In this document: piece after piece, positions 16,937 through 24,723 of the stretch
How positions within the stretch are numbered: position 1 is the stretch's first letter
How the letters are laid out: each line of letters begins with the position of its first letter
NCBI RefSeq assembly: GCF_004365875.1
Contig: NZ_SODF01000001.1
Coordinates: 3,410,001 to 3,474,000, forward strand
Direction of reading: 5' to 3'
Source of the DNA: Kribbella kalugense
GTDB taxonomy: Bacteria > Actinomycetota > Actinomycetes > Propionibacteriales > Kribbellaceae
Length of the DNA stretch: 64,000 bases
Translations under genes and position numbers: made by a program
Notes under the pieces: generated by a model
Seen by the model: only the letters and a program-made list of their open reading frames with translations
Databases searched by the model: none
Told to the model about the DNA's origin: nothing

Positions 16937-18364
16937 ATGCGTTCGACGTCTGCTGTCCCGGAGCTGCCGGCCAGCACGGAGGTGCTGATCGTCGGCGCCG
17001 GGCCCGCGGGACTGACGTTGGCCGCGAGTCTGCGTCAGCTAGGAGTCGACTTCGTGCTGATCGACCGCAACACGTCCGTCCAGCCGGGCAGCAAGGCGGC
17101 CGCGGTACAACCCCGGACCCTGGAGTACCTGGAGCGGATCGGCGTCAGCGACACCCTGGTCGCGACCGGTGTGCGCAGTCCCGGCTTCTCCCTGCACGAC
17201 CGGGAGAGAACGTTGCTCCGGGCAACATTCGCGGAGCTGGACACGCCGTTCCCGTACGTGTCGCTGGTGTCGCAGCAGACAACCGAGGAGCACCTGCTCC
17301 GCCGGCTGCTGGAGCTCGGCGGCACGGTCCATCGCGATCACAGGTTCATCGGCTTCAGCACCGACTTCCCCGGTGTGAGCGTGACGGTGGCCGGGCCCGA
17401 CGGGGCGCTGCAAGCGATCTCCGCGCGTTATCTGGTCGGCTGCGACGGCGTACGCAGCGCTGTCAGGACGGCCGCGGGCATCGGTTTTCCCGGTCAGGCG
17501 CACGAGCAGTTGTTCACCATCGCGGACGTCAGACTCTCAGCGGCCGGACAGGAGCTGGTCGCACACGACACGACGTTCTTCCTTTCCGGCGCAGGGATGC
17601 TGCTGTTCTCACCGCTGGCCGGCGAGCAGTACCGCGTCGTCAGCCCGGCACCGCCCGGGCAGACCGAACCGACCCCGTCTGACGTGCAGCGGCTGCTCAC
17701 CGAGCGCGGCCCACAGGCCACGGTGACCGAGGTCATCAGGGCCTCGACCTATCGCGTCCAGGAGAGGGTGGCCGAGCAGTTCCGCAACGGCCCCGTGCTG
17801 CTGGTCGGAGACGCCGCGCACACTCACAGCCCGGCCGGCGCACAAGGCATGAATACCGGGATCCAGGACGCGGGGAACCTCGCGTGGAAACTGCATGCCG
17901 TGCTGACCGGCGCTGCCGGCGACGAACTGCTGGACAGCTACCACGCAGAGCGACATCCGGTCGCCGCCGAGATGGTTGCCTTCACGGCCTTGTTCGCCAA
18001 GATGGCGTCCGTGCGGGACCCGGTCGCCGCCCGGCTGCGCAACGGCGTACTGGCTGCTGCGGCGAGCGCCCCGGGCGCCACCGACTGGATCGCCACCAAG
18101 CTCTCCGAGCTGGACGTCAGCTATGCGAACGGTCCGGCCTGCGGTCTGCGGGTCGGCGACCGCGTCCCTCCCACGGTTGTTCCCGGCCGCGATCTGCGCT
18201 GGACGCTCGCCGTACCTGAGACGGAAGACCTCCCCCAGCAACGGCGGAACCTCGGCGTCCGGCACGTCCCCGATCTCGACGAAGCGCTGCTCGTCCGGCC
18301 CGACGGCTACCTGTTCGCCTGCGGAAAGCCAACCGAACTTCTCGACCACTTACCTACCAGCTAA
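16937..18364 (+). CDS. FAD-dependent aromatic monooxygenase (PheA/TfdB type)
   Basis: A 475-residue flavoprotein monooxygenase. The dinucleotide-binding GAGPAGL lies near residue 20, the DG-type motif is VGCDGVRSAVR, and the second FAD motif is GDAAHTHSPAGAQGMNTGIQ. These mark the PheA/TfdB class, which uses NAD(P)H and O2 to hydroxylate phenols and polycyclic aromatics; some members inactivate rifamycins or tetracyclines. The usual C-terminal thioredoxin-like part is short. The start at 16937 follows a G-rich run; no start further upstream is needed. It is first in an operon with the amidohydrolase (12 bases on) and the VOC-ABM protein. Confidence 0.88.
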   Translation: MRSTSAVPELPASTEVLIVGAGPAGLTLAASLRQLGVDFVLIDRNTSVQPGSKAAAVQPRTLEYLERIGVSDTLVATGVRSPGFSLHDRERTLLRATFAELDTPFPYVSLVSQQTTEEHLLRRLLELGGTVHRDHRFIGFSTDFPGVSVTVAGPDGALQAISARYLVGCDGVRSAVRTAAGIGFPGQAHEQLFTIADVRLSAAGQELVAHDTTFFLSGAGMLLFSPLAGEQYRVVSPAPPGQTEPTPSDVQRLLTERGPQATVTEVIRASTYRVQERVAEQFRNGPVLLVGDAAHTHSPAGAQGMNTGIQDAGNLAWKLHAVLTGAAGDELLDSYHAERHPVAAEMVAFTALFAKMASVRDPVAARLRNGVLAAAASAPGATDWIATKLSELDVSYANGPACGLRVGDRVPPTVVPGRDLRWTLAVPETEDLPQQRRNLGVRHVPDLDEALLVRPDGYLFACGKPTELLDHLPTS

Positions 18365-18376
18365 GGAGAAACGTCC

Positions 18377-19618
18377 ATGTCCAGCTCCCTCGTTCGCGGA
18401 GTCGCCGTCTTCGACGGCACCCGGTTGCAGCAGCGCCAGGACGTCCTCGTCGACGACGGCGTCATCGCGGCGATCGGTCCCGATCTCGCCGTCCCGCCAG
18501 GAGCCACCCTGGTCGACGGCGCCGGCAAGACGTTGCTGCCGGGCCTGATCGACGCCCACACGCACACGATGAGCATCGCCCAGCTCCACCAGGCACTGGT
18601 CTTCGGCGTCACCACCGAACTCGACATGGGGGGCGTCCCCGAACACTCGCGCGCGCTACGCGGTGCCGCGCAGAAGCGGGCCGACCTGGCCGACATCAGG
18701 ATCGCCACCACCGGCGCCACCGCCCCGGGCGGTCACCCCAGCCAGCTGGTCGAGCTGGGCATGATGCCTCCGTTCCCGACGGTGGCCGGTCCGGAGGACG
18801 CGGACAGGTTCGTAGCCGATCGCGTTGCCGACGGAGCCGACCATCTCAAAATCTTCATCGAGGACGGCACTGCCGCCGGCCACCCGATGCCACTGCTGGC
18901 ACCGGAGACGATCAAGGCACTGGTCGCTGCCGCGCACGAGCGTGGCCTCAAGGCGGTCGCGCACACCATGACCCGCTCGGCAACCCGACTCGCTGTCGAC
19001 GCAGGTGTCGACGGCCTGGCACATGCTCCGGCGGACGGGCCCTCCGACCAGGCCCTGGTCGAGGCGGTGGCCGATGCGGGCCTGTTCGTCGTACCGACCC
19101 TGGCGACGCTCGCAGGCATGAGCCCGACCCCGATCGAACTCAGGCTCGCGGTGGATCCGCGCCTACGCCCGTACGCCGATCCGCAATGGCTGGCGGACCT
19201 GGACAAGCTGCCCGCCGATCCCGCCCAGCGGATGGGGCCGATGGCAATGGACGTACGCCATGCGGCCGACGTCGCGATCCGGCTGTTCAGGGCCGGCGTA
19301 CCGCTGGTCGCCGGCACCGACGGAACCGGCGGCGCAGGCCACCCGACCACCCACGGGATCAGCCTGCACGGCGAGCTGACACTGATGGTCGAAGCCGGCC
19401 TGACCCCGACCGAGGCACTGACCACCGCCACCGCGGCCGCAGCCGACGCGTTCGGTCTCACCGACCGCGGCCGGATCGCGCCGGGACTGCGCGCGGACCT
19501 GCTGCTCGTCAACGGTGACCCGACCGCCGACATCACCGCGCTCTACGACATCACGACGATCTGGCGGCACGGCGTGCCCCTCGACCGCACCGCCCCGTTC
19601 ATCGAGAACAAGGACTGA
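18377..19618 (+). CDS. Metal-dependent amidohydrolase
   Basis: A 413-residue amidohydrolase-superfamily enzyme. Metal ligands are visible in order: HTH in GLIDAHTHT, the candidate carbamylated Lys in ADHLKIFIEDG, His in KAVAHTMTRSA, His in GVDGLAHAP, and Asp in VAGTDGTGGAG. The fold and C-terminal beta-strands (RADLLLVNGDP) match the imidazolonepropionase/prolidase-like group, which hydrolyses C-N or lactone bonds in ring compounds. AAGGAGA lies about eight bases before the ATG. It sits between the monooxygenase and the VOC-ABM protein with almost no gaps, so it likely acts on a product of that pathway. The substrate is unknown. Confidence 0.87.
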   Translation: MSSSLVRGVAVFDGTRLQQRQDVLVDDGVIAAIGPDLAVPPGATLVDGAGKTLLPGLIDAHTHTMSIAQLHQALVFGVTTELDMGGVPEHSRALRGAAQKRADLADIRIATTGATAPGGHPSQLVELGMMPPFPTVAGPEDADRFVADRVADGADHLKIFIEDGTAAGHPMPLLAPETIKALVAAAHERGLKAVAHTMTRSATRLAVDAGVDGLAHAPADGPSDQALVEAVADAGLFVVPTLATLAGMSPTPIELRLAVDPRLRPYADPQWLADLDKLPADPAQRMGPMAMDVRHAADVAIRLFRAGVPLVAGTDGTGGAGHPTTHGISLHGELTLMVEAGLTPTEALTTATAAAADAFGLTDRGRIAPGLRADLLLVNGDPTADITALYDITTIWRHGVPLDRTAPFIENKD

Positions 19619-19620
19619 TC

Positions 19621-20376
19621 ATGAGCATTCCCGCTTACGCAGGCATCCATCACATCCAGTTGCCGGTCAGCGACCTGGACCGCAGTATCGCGTGGTACGG
19701 CGAGGTTCTCGGCGCTCGCCGACGCGACAAGGTCGACCACAAACCCAGCGACGCGCCGTTGTTCGCCGTCGGCCTGGAGGCACCAGGCCTCGGCGTCGGC
19801 CTGGAACTACGGCTCAACCCGACCGCGGCAGCCGGGATGGCGGGCTGCGGCCCACTCGCCCTGGGCGTCGACGACCGCGCCGACCTCGAGACCTGGGCCG
19901 AGTACCTGGACACGATCGGCGTCGAACACTCACCCGTGCTCGTCGGCATCGTGGGCTGGGTCCTGGTGGTCCCCGATCCGGACGGTCTCAAGCTCCGCTT
20001 CTACACGAAGGTCGACCACGGGCTCGATCCCAGCCAGATCGAGTATCACTCGCCCTGGTTGGAGAACGGCCCCTTCGGCCGCAGCGGGACTGCCGCCGCT
20101 GTCGGCAGCATCACCGCAGTCCCAGGCGGCGCCGATGAGCTGGAGTCGTTGCTGGTCTCGCTGGCCGAGGTCGCCCGCAAGGAGCCAGGCAACCTCGGCT
20201 ACCACGTCCATCGGGTCGCCGGCGAACCGGACAAGTTCGTCATCTACGAGGAATGGGCCGACCCTTCGGCGCTGGACAACCGCGAGGACGCTCCCGGATT
20301 CTCAGCCTTCATGGAAAAGGCAGGTCCGCTGATTGCCGGCGAGCCACACGTCGTACCGCTCGTCCGCGAGGACTGA
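19621..20376 (+). CDS. VOC (glyoxalase-like) domain fused to an ABM monooxygenase domain
   Basis: A 251-residue fusion. Residues 1-130 are a vicinal-oxygen-chelate domain (IHHIQLPVSDLDRSIAWYGE, then DPDGLKLRFYT). The usual last metal-ligand Glu near the end of this domain appears to be Arg here. Residues 150-251 are an antibiotic-biosynthesis-monooxygenase ferredoxin-like fold (ARKEPGNLGYHVHRVAGEPD, FVIYEEWAD, FSAFMEK). ABM domains oxidise polycyclic phenols without cofactor or act as small oxygenases. The gene starts two bases after the amidohydrolase stop. The pairing suggests ring opening or quinone formation in one polypeptide, but the reaction is not known. Confidence 0.82.
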   Translation: MSIPAYAGIHHIQLPVSDLDRSIAWYGEVLGARRRDKVDHKPSDAPLFAVGLEAPGLGVGLELRLNPTAAAGMAGCGPLALGVDDRADLETWAEYLDTIGVEHSPVLVGIVGWVLVVPDPDGLKLRFYTKVDHGLDPSQIEYHSPWLENGPFGRSGTAAAVGSITAVPGGADELESLLVSLAEVARKEPGNLGYHVHRVAGEPDKFVIYEEWADPSALDNREDAPGFSAFMEKAGPLIAGEPHVVPLVRED

Positions 20377-20397
20377 CCCATCTCCCTCCTTTGCAGG

Positions 20398-21006
20398 TCA
20401 GCCGTAGCGGAGGGCGGCGGTGATGTAGGAGCGGAGCAGGTCGTGTTTCTGCTCCAGGAAGTTCTTCTCGGTCAGGTTCTGCACGCGATCCTCGGAGGCG
20501 CTCTGGGTCAGGGCGCCGACCGAGAAAAGGTAGGCCCACTGGTAGAAACCGTCGGGCTTGCCGGGGAGCGCTTCACGGAAGGCCTCGATGAACTCGCGGG
20601 CCATCGGGTCGAACAGGACCTTGAGAACCGGCCGGTTCTGGTTCGACGGGTCGCCGGCCTCACGCAGTACCAGCTTGGCGAACCAGGCGTCCTCGGGGTC
20701 GTTGTGCAGGGCAAGCACCGGGTCGACGAACGCCCCGACGATCTGGTCGACGGCATCCTCCGCACCCAGATCGGGAATCGCCTGGAGTTGCGCCAGCCGC
20801 TGCTCGTTGACGTACTGCCGGTCCTCGAAGATCGCGACGAACAGGGCCAGCTTCGACGTGTAGTGGTACACGACCAGCGAGAGCTTCACGTCGGCCTCCG
20901 CCGCGATCCGGCGCATCGTCGTGCCGTGATAGCCGTCCTGCGCGAACACCCTCTCGGCGGCGCGCAGGATCACCATCTTCTTGCCGTGCTCGGCAGGCTC
21001 CGCCAT
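20398..21006 (-). CDS. TetR-family repressor of the transporter operon
   Basis: A 202-residue TetR regulator with the HTH in TTMRRIAAEADVKLSLVVYHY, preceded by FAQDGYHG. The C-terminal half is a TetR ligand domain of the type often found beside aromatic catabolic genes. The ATG at 21006 has GAGG about eight bases upstream, and an in-frame GTG four codons earlier overlaps that site and is less likely. It is divergent from the MFS gene, with two near-identical 18-base palindromes in the 132-base gap, and it ends 21 bases from the convergent VOC-ABM gene. Confidence 0.9.
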   Translation of the reverse strand: MAEPAEHGKKMVILRAAERVFAQDGYHGTTMRRIAAEADVKLSLVVYHYTSKLALFVAIFEDRQYVNEQRLAQLQAIPDLGAEDAVDQIVGAFVDPVLALHNDPEDAWFAKLVLREAGDPSNQNRPVLKVLFDPMAREFIEAFREALPGKPDGFYQWAYLFSVGALTQSASEDRVQNLTEKNFLEQKHDLLRSYITAALRYG

Positions 21007-21034
21007 CTGGCACCTCACTTTCCCCGAGAAGTCT

Positions 21035-21052
21035 ACTGCACGTACGTACAGT
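21035..21052. promoter_or_regulatory. TetR operator 1
   Basis: ACTGCACGTACGTACAGT is an 18-base palindrome with a single mismatched pair. It lies just upstream of the TetR start and 37 bases (centre to centre) from a second copy, so both may be bound cooperatively. Confidence 0.78.
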
Positions 21053-21071
21053 TTGGGTCTTGCGCATGGCG

Positions 21072-21089
21072 ACTGAACGTACGTACAGT
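21072..21089. promoter_or_regulatory. TetR operator 2
   Basis: ACTGAACGTACGTACAGT is an 18-base palindrome with one mismatched pair and shares 17 of 18 bases with operator 1. It lies 50 bases upstream of the MFS start. Confidence 0.78.
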
Positions 21090-21138
21090 CAAACGACTCG
21101 GGGCCGACACACGGGGTTCACCGAAGGGACTGGTCCGG

Positions 21139-22347
21139 ATGAGAGATTCCGGGAAATGGGTGGTGCTGGGCGGCGCCTTCGTGGCGTACATGTTCGACGC
21201 GCTGGAGATCCTGCTGCTGTCGTTCGCTCTCCCCGACATCCGCACGGAGTTCGGGCTGAGCAAGGCCGAGGGTGGTCTGCTCGCCACCGCCACGCTGCTC
21301 GGCATCGGCGTGAGCAGCCTGACCGTCGGCTGGCTGGCCGACAACTACGGCCGCAAGCGGGCGTTGATGTATTCGCTCGCGGTCTTCGGATTCTTCACTG
21401 CCTTGATCGCGGCGGTGCCGAACTTCTCACTGTTCCTCGTACTGCGGTTCGCAGCCGGCCTTGGACTCGGCGGCGTCTGGGGCGTGGTGTCGACGTACGT
21501 GGTCGAGACGTGGCCGACCGCTCAGCGGGGTCGAGCGGCAGCCTTCGTGCTGAGCTCGTTCCCGGCCGGCGGCGCGATCGCGGCCGTCGTGGCCGGCGCC
21601 TTGCTGCCCGATTGGCGACTGTTGTTCTTCCTGGCCGGGGCGGGCGTGGTCGTGCCGCTGCTGATCATCGGCTTCTTCTTCAAGGAGTCGGCCGAGTGGG
21701 CCGAACAGAAGAGCACGCCGGTACGGGTGACCGAGATCTTCTCCCCCGACCTGCGCCGCAAGACCTTGCTCGGAACGGCCGTGGCGTCGCTCGCCCTGTT
21801 CGGCTGGTGGGGTGCGTCGACCTGGCTGCCGACGTACCTGCACTCCGATCGAGGCATCCCGACCGCGACCGTCGCTCTGTTCATGACGGTCCTGAACATC
21901 GGTATGTTTGTTGGCTACAACGTGTTCGGGCTGATCGCGGACCGGATCGGCCGCAAGTACGCGCTCGTCATGACACTGCTCGGAGTCGGCGTCACCCTGC
22001 CGCTGTACGTCGTAGCAGCAGACCGTACTGCGTTGCTGTGGCTAGGCCCGCTGTTCGCGTTCTTCGCCGCCTTCAGTGGGATCTTCGGCGCCTACCTCGG
22101 CGAGCTCTACCCGACCCGGGTCCGGGCGACCGGCGCCGGATTCTGCTTCAACGTCGGCCGCGGGGTGTCCGCCTTCGCACCGTTCGTGCTGGGCGCGTTG
22201 GCCACCGGAGCGGGACTCGGCACCGGCCTCCTGCTGTGCGCCGGGATCTTCCTCTGCGGGGCAGTCGTGATGACAGCACTGCCCAACCTGGGCGCCACCA
22301 GGCGGGTCTCCACACAGCCTGCACTCGAAACCGAAGGGGCCTCATGA
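21139..22347 (+). CDS. MFS transporter, aromatic-acid/organic-acid symporter type
   Basis: A 402-residue major facilitator with about twelve hydrophobic helices. The loop 2-3 signature is GWLADNYGRKRALM, and its second-half counterpart is GLIADRIGRKYAL. The early DALEILLLSFALPDI is like the aromatic acid:H+ symporter group (BenK/PcaK-like), which suggests import rather than drug export. The start at 21139 places the first helix about seven residues in. Its stop overlaps the cyclase start by four bases (ATGA), so transport and hydrolysis are coupled, under the divergent TetR. Confidence 0.88.
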   Translation: MRDSGKWVVLGGAFVAYMFDALEILLLSFALPDIRTEFGLSKAEGGLLATATLLGIGVSSLTVGWLADNYGRKRALMYSLAVFGFFTALIAAVPNFSLFLVLRFAAGLGLGGVWGVVSTYVVETWPTAQRGRAAAFVLSSFPAGGAIAAVVAGALLPDWRLLFFLAGAGVVVPLLIIGFFFKESAEWAEQKSTPVRVTEIFSPDLRRKTLLGTAVASLALFGWWGASTWLPTYLHSDRGIPTATVALFMTVLNIGMFVGYNVFGLIADRIGRKYALVMTLLGVGVTLPLYVVAADRTALLWLGPLFAFFAAFSGIFGAYLGELYPTRVRATGAGFCFNVGRGVSAFAPFVLGALATGAGLGTGLLLCAGIFLCGAVVMTALPNLGATRRVSTQPALETEGAS

Positions 22348-23132
22348 CCACGTTCGTCGACATCTCGGTGCCGCTGATGTCCGGCATCGCCTCGGACCCG
22401 CCTGGTGGGACTCCGGAGATCGAGTACATCACCCACAAGGACAGCGTGGCCGACATGCTGGCGCACTTCCCGGGCGCCGGACCCGAGGTGCTGCCCGAGG
22501 GCGAGGGCTGGGCGATCGAGCGGATCAAGCTCACCACCCACACCGGCACCCACATGGATGCGCCGTACCACTACGCGTCCACGATGGACAACGGACAGCG
22601 CGCGATCACGATCGACGAAGTACCGCTCAGGTGGTGCCTGCAACCCGGCGTGAAGCTGGACTTCCGGGAACTGCCCGACGGCTACGTGGTGACGCCGGAC
22701 GACATCGACCTGGAGCTCAAGCGGATCGGGCACACCCTCAGCCCACTCGAGATCGTCGTGATCAACACCAGCGCAGGCGTGCGGTACGGCGAGGACGACT
22801 ATCTGGCCCGCGGTTGCGGGATGGGCCGGGACGCCACCATCCACCTGCTCGAGCAAGGGGTCCGGGTCACCGGCACCGACGCCTGGAGCTGGGACGCGCC
22901 GTTCGTCCACACAGCGCGCAGGTACGCCGAGACCGGCGACGGCTCGCTGATCTGGGAAGGCCACAAGGCCGGCCGCGAGATCGGCTACTGCCACCTCGAG
23001 AAACTGCACAACCTCGAAGCCCTGCCCGCCACCGGCTTCAAGATCTCCTGCTTCCCGCACAAGATCCACGCTGCGTCGGCGGGCTGGACGCGCGCGGTGG
23101 CCATCATCGACGACCCCGAGGAGAACTCGTGA
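22344..23132 (+). CDS. Cyclase/kynurenine-formamidase-like metal hydrolase
   Basis: A 262-residue protein of the PF04199 cyclase family. The signature HTGTHMDAPYH lies near residue 67 and carries the metal-binding His and Asp residues. Relatives hydrolyse N-formylkynurenine, isatin or other cyclic amides, or cyclise polyketides. Its position between a transporter and an FAH-family hydrolase favours a ring-opening hydrolase for an imported compound. The start overlaps the MFS stop (ATGA) and the end overlaps the FAH gene (GTGA), giving a tightly coupled three-gene operon. Confidence 0.87.
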   Translation: MTTFVDISVPLMSGIASDPPGGTPEIEYITHKDSVADMLAHFPGAGPEVLPEGEGWAIERIKLTTHTGTHMDAPYHYASTMDNGQRAITIDEVPLRWCLQPGVKLDFRELPDGYVVTPDDIDLELKRIGHTLSPLEIVVINTSAGVRYGEDDYLARGCGMGRDATIHLLEQGVRVTGTDAWSWDAPFVHTARRYAETGDGSLIWEGHKAGREIGYCHLEKLHNLEALPATGFKISCFPHKIHAASAGWTRAVAIIDDPEENS

Positions 23133-24061
23133 AATTCGCAGCACTGTTCCTGGATGGGCAGTATCGGCAGGCACTCGTCCACGACGACCTTCTGCACCCG
23201 CTGCCGGCCGGCACCGACCTGTTCGAAGTACTGGCGGCCAAGCCGAGCGAGCAGGAGGTCCTCAGCCGGTGCGCTGCGCCCGTCACCCTGGACGAGCAGA
23301 CGCTGCTGCCGCCGATCAAGGCGTCGTCCATCCGCGACTTCATGATCTTCGAACAGCACGTCGAGGGTTCGTTCCAAGGGATCCGCGACCCAGCCGTCGT
23401 ACCCGAGTGGTACGACATCCCGACCTTCTACTTCACCAACCCGTACAGCCTGATCGGCCCGCGCCAGCCGGTCCCGGTACCGCCCGGCTGCAACCTGTTC
23501 GACTTCGAACTGGAGGTCGCCGCCATCATCGGCACCGAGGGCCGCAACCTTCCAGTTGAGGAGGCAGAGAAGCACATCGCCGGCTACAGCATCTTCAACG
23601 ACTGGTCCGCCCGAGACATCCAGATCCACGAGATGCGCATCGGCCTCGGGCCTGCCAAGGGCAAGGACACCTCCTCGACCCTGGGGCCTTACCTGGTCAC
23701 GCCGGACGAACTCGAGCCGTACCGCCAAGGCGACCGCTTCGACCTCACCCTGACGGCATCGATCAACGGCACCGCGCTCGGCAAGGACTCCCTGGCAAAC
23801 GCCGCCTGGTCGTTCCCGGAGATGATCGCCTACGCCAGCCGCGGAACCGTCGTACGACCGGGCGACATCCTCGGCTCCGGCACCTGTGGCAGCGGTTGCC
23901 TGGTCGAGCTCTGGGGCCGCAACGGCGGCGAGCGAGTCCCCCCACCCCTAGCCATCGGCGACATCGTCACGATCGAGGTCGACGGCCTCGGCACCCTCGA
24001 GAACACCGTCGTACCCGGCGAGCCCGTCCACCCGGTCCCGAAAGCCCGCCGCGTCAGCTGA
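23129..24061 (+). CDS. Fumarylacetoacetate hydrolase (FAH)-family protein
   Basis: A 310-residue FAH-superfamily enzyme. Metal ligands are visible as E-x-E in FDFELEVAAIIG, Asp in YSIFNDWSARDIQ, and the nearby Lys in KGKDTSSTLGPY; the C-terminal GSGTCGSGC turn is typical. The family cleaves C-C bonds in beta-diketo acids or hydrates and decarboxylates ring-cleavage products, the usual last step of aromatic breakdown. A GTG start at 23129 with GAGGAGA upstream overlaps the cyclase stop. The end overlaps the convergent NTF2-like gene by eight bases. Confidence 0.88.
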   Translation: MKFAALFLDGQYRQALVHDDLLHPLPAGTDLFEVLAAKPSEQEVLSRCAAPVTLDEQTLLPPIKASSIRDFMIFEQHVEGSFQGIRDPAVVPEWYDIPTFYFTNPYSLIGPRQPVPVPPGCNLFDFELEVAAIIGTEGRNLPVEEAEKHIAGYSIFNDWSARDIQIHEMRIGLGPAKGKDTSSTLGPYLVTPDELEPYRQGDRFDLTLTASINGTALGKDSLANAAWSFPEMIAYASRGTVVRPGDILGSGTCGSGCLVELWGRNGGERVPPPLAIGDIVTIEVDGLGTLENTVVPGEPVHPVPKARRVS

Positions 24062-24422
24062 GGTGGATCTGGTTGTTCCACATGCGGAACATGACGCACC
24101 TGCCGCGGCCGTCCAGGGTGACTATCCACAGGTTGGCGAAGGTGCCGAGCTCGGCATAGGTCCCGGTGCCGTCGATGGCCGCGGTGTCGCCGTTGATGGC
24201 CAGGATCGACCACTCGAACTCCCAGCCACCCTGCTGCCACTCCTCCCGCGACTGCCAGCCTTCGACGATCGCGGACCGACCGATCCAGTCGGTGGCATAC
24301 GGCAACTCGTGGTACTCCGCATCCTGGGCGAACAACGCTTCGATGTCCTTCTTGGCACCGGTCCGCCACGCCTTGACGTAGTTGTCGACCCACGTCGTGA
24401 CCTGCTGTTCCGAGATCTTCAC
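24054..24422 (-). CDS. SnoaL/NTF2-like small protein
   Basis: A 122-residue protein of the NTF2-like cone fold. It has an N-terminal helix pair (VTTWVDNYVKAWRTG), ALFAQDAEYHELPYA, and paired strands ending RCVMFRMWNNQ. Many such proteins are small polyketide cyclases, ketosteroid isomerase-like enzymes or stress proteins; no catalytic residues can be assigned with confidence. A GTG at 24422 with GGAG five bases upstream is chosen; a longer frame upstream has no family character. It is convergent with the FAH gene, with which its stop overlaps by eight bases. Confidence 0.7.
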   Translation of the reverse strand: MKISEQQVTTWVDNYVKAWRTGAKKDIEALFAQDAEYHELPYATDWIGRSAIVEGWQSREEWQQGGWEFEWSILAINGDTAAIDGTGTYAELGTFANLWIVTLDGRGRCVMFRMWNNQIHLS

Positions 24423-24723
24423 ACTCCGAGGATGCCGGAGTCTGCACCCGGGAGGCAGGACGGGTCTTCCAGGGTGCAGCGCTCCTAGGAACAACTGATC
24501 TCTCCGGGTGCGACGACCATGCTGTGGAGCGCCTACCAGCTCCGCGACGGCCTCGGCGAGCGCCTGTAAATGCGTCCACGGCGCCAGCCCCGCAGCCTGG
24601 CGCCGCCAATTCCGTGACCCTCCGGCTGTCAGGTCGGAGCCTTTCGTGGAACGATCGTAGGCGCGATCCACGCGGGGTTCCCCGACCGGGCGGAGACCCT
24701 CGGAGCAAAGGGGGAGCACAACC
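24423..24723. other. Divergent intergenic region of 301 bases
   Basis: This lies between the NTF2-like gene and the GH63-like gene, which point away from each other. An inverted repeat CTGCACCC (24442-24449) and GGGTGCAG (24472-24479) sits near the NTF2-like start. No gene, tRNA or clear promoter box was seen. Confidence 0.4.
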
